Shown here: in pieces, positions 59,796-64,000 of the stretch
Layout: every line of letters begins with the position of its first letter
Position numbering within the stretch: the stretch's first letter is position 1
Assembly (NCBI GenBank): GCA_028023455.1
Contig: JAQFVV010006471.1
Coordinates: 746,001 to 810,000 of the forward strand
Direction of reading: 5' to 3'
DNA length: 64,000 bases
Source: Epiperipatus broadwayi
Taxonomy: Eukaryota > Onychophora > Udeonychophora > Euonychophora > Peripatidae
Notes under the pieces: generated by a model
Databases searched by the model: none
Seen by the model: only the letters and a program-made list of their open reading frames with translations
What the model was told of the DNA's origin: nothing
Translations under genes and position numbers: made by a program

Positions 59796-60075
59796 TATTA
59801 AATGCTTTTATTGACTGTGTACTAAAAATCAAAAAAAATGTTTTTTTCTTTAACCGCAATTGGGGTTTTTAGATCTAACTAAAAATAAAAGCACGGAGGG
59901 AGGGCAGAAATTAGTATAGTCAATTCTTTTGTTATAAAAAATAGAAATTCACTTAATTAATTTCTGGATCCCTTATGCTTTTATTTTTAGTGAAATCTAA
60001 AAATCTCAATTGGGGTTCAAGAAAAAAACTTTTTTTTTTTTGCTTTTTAGTGCTCAATTAATAAAAGCATTTAAT
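59796..60075. mobile_element. Foldback element with long arms
   Basis: AAATGCTTTTATT near 59,797 begins an arm that includes ACTAAAAA, a poly-T/A block and CAATTGGGG. It returns inverted, ending at TAAAAGCATTT near 60,073, with moderate divergence. The arms are about 95 bp. The plus-strand frame starting at 60,010 reads out of the right arm and is not a gene. Confidence 0.65.
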
Positions 60076-60589
60076 ATTTTTAAAAAAATTAATTATTTTA
60101 AAGTTTTTAGTCTTAAGAATTTTGTGACAACCATTTTCTTAAGAAATTCATCTATATATTCATTCAAATTTGCAAAATTATTTATAAAATATTCTAAAAT
60201 CTTTCAAAAAATGTATTTATTATTAGAGAAATTGTTCATATTGATATTTAAAAATTTCAAAAAATTAAAATACCAAAAATATGAATGTTTTTTGACTCTA
60301 TATTTGTGTATTGATTTATTTCTCATTCTGTGTATTTAAACAAAATTTAATGTTAACACTTGCAATCCATTATATGTAAGATAAAAACTACTTCATATAT
60401 TAGTCACTTATATACAAGTCACTTATAAGCTCATATATTATTATGCACACACACTAAATATGATATATAAGGGGTATACATTTTAACTTATAGGAGACAT
60501 ATCTAATAGTTTAATATATCAAACCCACAGTTTTTATTTCCAAAATAGTTCATAAATATCCAATATAGAAATAAAACAAATGAACTCCT

Positions 60590-63500
60590 TCTTTTCAAAA
60601 CAAATGAACTCCTTTTTAAAACTTGCTTTTTATATGACTATAATGATGATAAAGAAATCCAACATTTCAACTATTTCATATAGTCTTTTTCAATGTACAC
60701 TAAAATAAAATATATATAATAATAAATATAACATATTCCAGAAAAATAAAATAAAGAATAAAAAAATTAAAAAATATTAAATTAAAAATTACAAAATATA
60801 TTCATAACCAAAAATTTACCTTATCTCCCACTCCCCTTTTTTATTGCAAATAATCACAACCCAAACACAAACATTTTATTTTATTTATTTTTTTTAAAAA
60901 AAAATCTATATATATCCTTTAAAACATTTAATTAAACAACCTATTATTTTCTTTTCACTTTTTCCATTAACAACCTATTTAATTCTGGTTTTGTTTCATT
61001 AATGTACATACCTTCCTTTATCATCTTTCATTGTATGACTTAATACATTCCAAAAGCTTTATTTACAAATCCTCATGCTTAAATTTATTCATGGGAATGT
61101 AAACAAAATTTTTATCACCTAAATGCTGTTTTAATCTAGTTTTTGATTAATTTTTACTAGTCCCAACATATGTCATTTTTACATTATTTCTAAAACAATT
61201 CAAACATTTTATCAAATAAACTGAATTCATAATGTCTAACCTATTATAGTCCCCATTATTATTAATTAAAAATTTTTAACTTACTTTCTTTTTATAAACT
61301 GAACAAATTGAAACATTATATTTCCTATTAATCATTTTAACTAATTTCTTAACTTTAATAAATAAATCTTTAGATATATTAAAACCAACATAAATAACCT
61401 TTTCTCTATTTCTATTCCTATATAATCCCATTCTATTTCTTATATCATTTATATTTTTATCAGAAAATAAATGTTCAACTACACCCCTAGGATAATCATT
61501 CATAAAACATTAATTCCTAATAATATCAACCTCATTCTCAAACAAATTACTATTTGAACATAACTTAATTGCCCTAATAATTTTATTATTAACAATATTA
61601 ATTTTACTATGATTATCAATATATGAAAACCAATTATTTGATAATCCAAAAAATGTTTGTTTTCTAAACACATGTTTCTATAATAACACTACCATTCCTA
61701 TCAATTGTTTTAAAAACTCTAACAGCTATATATTCAATAACATTAATATTTTCTTTTTCCATAGTAAACTTTAATTTTTTAACTCTTCCATGAATATAAT
61801 TCAAAAAATTATCTGCATTTCTTTTAGTACCATTGAAAACCATAAAATAGTCATCAACATATCTAACATAAAAAATTGGTTTATTTCTACTATTATTAAA
61901 AACTTTTCTTCAAACTTATACATATATATTCTTGCCAAAAAACCACTTAGACTATTACCCATACTTAAACTCTCTTTTTGCTTATAAAATTCATCACCAT
62001 ATTTAAAAATAAGGTCCTTACAACAAATCACTAATATATCATATAAAAGAAGACCCTCAATTTTTAATTTTACCCCATTATTTTTATTATATAAATCCAT
62101 AAAACAACAAATAGCAACCTCTGGATCAATATTTGTATACATACTAACTATATCTAACTTTACAAAAACCAAATTTTTAAAAACCTTATCTTCTAAAAAA
62201 AACTTGAATTTACTAATAAACTGTATAGAATTATTAACACAATTTCTTTCAAATAATGTAATATATTTTTTAAAAAATATTATTATACACCCACTTCGAA
62301 ATTTTCTTGTAATAAGTATTACAAGTACTAATAATTGGCCTCATCAGAATACCAGGCTTATATATTTTAGGTAAACCATAAATTTTGCACATTTAATATC
62401 CATTCTTTTTAATTTAAGCATGACTATTTTTTCCATACAACCTTTTTCATACAACAAAACTAATACATTATTGACCTTTTTATTCATTAACATACTTTCA
62501 TCTTTATTATTTTTTAGAAAACATTCTTCCTTTAATAAATGTAACATTTTTTTTATTATATTCACTCTTGTTTAAAATAACCATACTCGATGTTTTATCA
62601 CCTTTTAAAAATAATAAATCCCCATATTTATCACGCATATTTTTAAGAATATATCATTCATTAAACTTACAATTATTCCCCTTTTCTTTACTACTATATT
62701 TATTTTTTAATTCAAATACCGAATTTTTAAATCCGAATTTCAATTCATTAAATAAAAAATCCTTATTCTTAATATTATCATTAATCTTATAACATTTATA
62801 TTCAATTAATTGCATTTTTATTCTAATTTCAATAATCTGCTTTTTAATATTACAATTATTTAATGGTACAAATTCAAACCCTTTTTAAAACATTCATCTC
62901 TTCATCACTAAAAATAGTATTAGTTAAATTAAAAACAAAATTCTTTTTTCCCTTCTATTACTACTATCAAATATATAATAATTATTAGTTTTATTTTTGT
63001 TATCACAACTTCTAAGCATCAAATCATTAAATTTTTTACAATGCTTTTTAAAATCGTATTTTTTTAAATATATACCTTTTTAAAAATATATATTTTAATT
63101 CCTCTTCATTTTTAATTGTAATTAATCTCTTTAAATTATCATAAATATCTCTAACAAAATTTAACAATTCAGGCTTTTTTTTTTATATGCCAATTTTAAA
63201 ACATTTTTCAACATTATCTTCTTCCATTTTAATACATACTTATACCCCAAAATCCTCATAAATCTCTTTAAAAAAATAAATTTAGGTATTACATTATTTA
63301 ACAAATACTTTCTTAAAAATGTAATGTCCAATGTTATTTTTAACAACTTTCAACTTGTTCTTCATCCATTTGTTAATGACATCAATACACTTTTTTAAAT
63401 CCAAATTGTCCATAAAATTGTCCAAAATTTTTCTTTTTAAATATCCAATAAATTTTTCCATATTAAAATTGTAATTATTTATATTATACTTAAAATCTTT

Positions 63501-63775
63501 ATAAAAACAAAATCAATTCAATTGGAATATCTGCATATATACATATATATTCTTCCAAAAAAAATATTATAAAACATCCAAGTAAATGGTAAATCAAATA
63601 ATTTAATACAATTTAATTTACTTTTTTGGAATACATGATATTTATTATATATATATTATTTTAGTGTACCTTGAAAAAGACTATATGAAATCGTCGAAAC
63701 ATTCGATTTTTTTATCAACATTATAGTCATATAAAAAGCAAGTTTTAAAAAGAAGGACTTTGTTTGTTTTATTTC
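60590..63775 (-). mobile_element. Penelope-like element with inverted pseudo-LTRs
   Basis: The sequence at 63,640-63,770 (TTTTAGTGTACCTTGAAAAA, GACTATATGAAAT, TATAGTCATATAAAAAGCAA) is repeated as its reverse complement at about 60,600-60,720. Reading on the minus strand, the 3' end is the copy at 60,600-60,720 and the 5' end is an inverted copy of it. A decayed PLE coding region lies between. Penelope terminal repeats can be direct or inverted; this copy shows the inverted form. The right copy also retains a GTCGAAACATTCG word typical of PLE hammerhead-derived ends. Confidence 0.75.
61090..63600 (-). pseudogene. Decayed PLE reverse transcriptase-GIY-YIG polyprotein
   Basis: Minus-strand pieces in order: an N-terminal Lys-rich region (63,346-63,161), a KFMVYLKYI segment corresponding to the KIYGLPKIHK motif, PGILMRPIIS at about 62,345, motif A in FVKLDIVSMYTNID, and motif B in KESLSMGNSLSGFLARIYM. 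Motif C reads RYVDDYFMVFNGTKRNADNF in another frame near 61,850. Then come VKKLKFTMEKENINVIEY, IRNRMGLYRNRNREKVIYVGF, and a GIY-YIG domain (SVYLIKCLNCF, MTYVGTSKN, TRLKQHLGDKNF) near 61,230-61,110. Several frameshifts and stops separate the pieces. This PLE is clearly a different family from the 55.8-kb one. Confidence 0.8.
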
Positions 63776-63889
63776 TATATATGAAAAATATCTATTAAAA
63801 ACATAACTATGTTCTGACTCTCTGTGTATGCAAGTAAATTAAATAGACATTTCAACATCAATGGCAATGCAACTTAGATTATATGTATA

Positions 63890-63974
63890 GAATATCAGCA
63901 TAAGTGCATATATATATATATATATGTAATGAATATCAGCATAAGTGCATATATATATATATATATTGTAATGT
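63890..63974 (+). repeat. Two tandem 41-bp units with (AT)n
   Basis: GAATATCAGCATAAGTGCAT followed by an AT run and GTAAT is repeated twice (63,890 and 63,931). Confidence 0.85.
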
Positions 63975-64000
63975 TTTACCCTCAGACTAGGTCTCTGTGA

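Overview
The window looks like intergenic or intronic DNA from an AT-rich invertebrate animal nuclear genome. The reasons are its very high A+T content, many long (AT)n tracts, no long open frames apart from transposon ones, and a mix of animal-type elements: an RTE-like LINE, Penelope-like retroelements (PLEs) with GIY-YIG endonucleases, a Merlin-type DNA transposon, foldback elements and hammerhead-ribozyme repeats. The species cannot be named from the sequence. No host gene, rRNA, functional tRNA or CRISPR array was recognised.

Layout. 0-16 kb: AT-rich DNA with microsatellites, two copies of a Helitron-like terminal repeat, and a purine-skewed block (8.3-11.1 kb) that may be a decayed element. 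16.1-16.8 kb: two diverged copies of an unidentified GC-richer repeat, about 335 bp. 20.2-20.9, 27.8-28.2 and 51.7 kb: four copies of a short family with tRNA-like Pol III boxes; three of them also carry a decayed hammerhead ribozyme. 30.4-34.6 kb: the most striking locus. Four direct and three inverted near-identical 414-bp units, each with a complete consensus hammerhead ribozyme, lie between (AT)n tracts and two oppositely oriented PLE fragments. 36.8-37.5 kb: a PLE GIY-YIG fragment enclosed by a perfect 39-bp inverted repeat. 38.5-41.8 kb: a near full-length RTE-like LINE on the minus strand with a 10-bp target-site duplication and four nonsense codons. 42-45 kb: tandem repeats, a foldback element and a nearly intact Merlin transposase. 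49.2-50.6 kb: a 5'-truncated PLE. 54.3-58.6 kb: a PLE with an upstream direct partial copy (pseudo-LTR), an inverted partial copy and a foldback insertion. 60.6-63.8 kb: a decayed PLE, minus strand, whose ends are inverted copies of one another.

How the parts relate. Retrozymes are non-autonomous repeats whose transcripts self-cleave to monomers that can circularise; in animals they have been linked to PLEs, which often carry hammerheads in their pseudo-LTRs. This window holds a homogenised, apparently young hammerhead array, an older hammerhead/Pol III SINE-like family and at least five separate PLE insertions. PLE reverse transcriptase is therefore a plausible, unproven, driver of both small families. 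The best candidate for something undescribed is the 414-bp array at 31,053-33,987.
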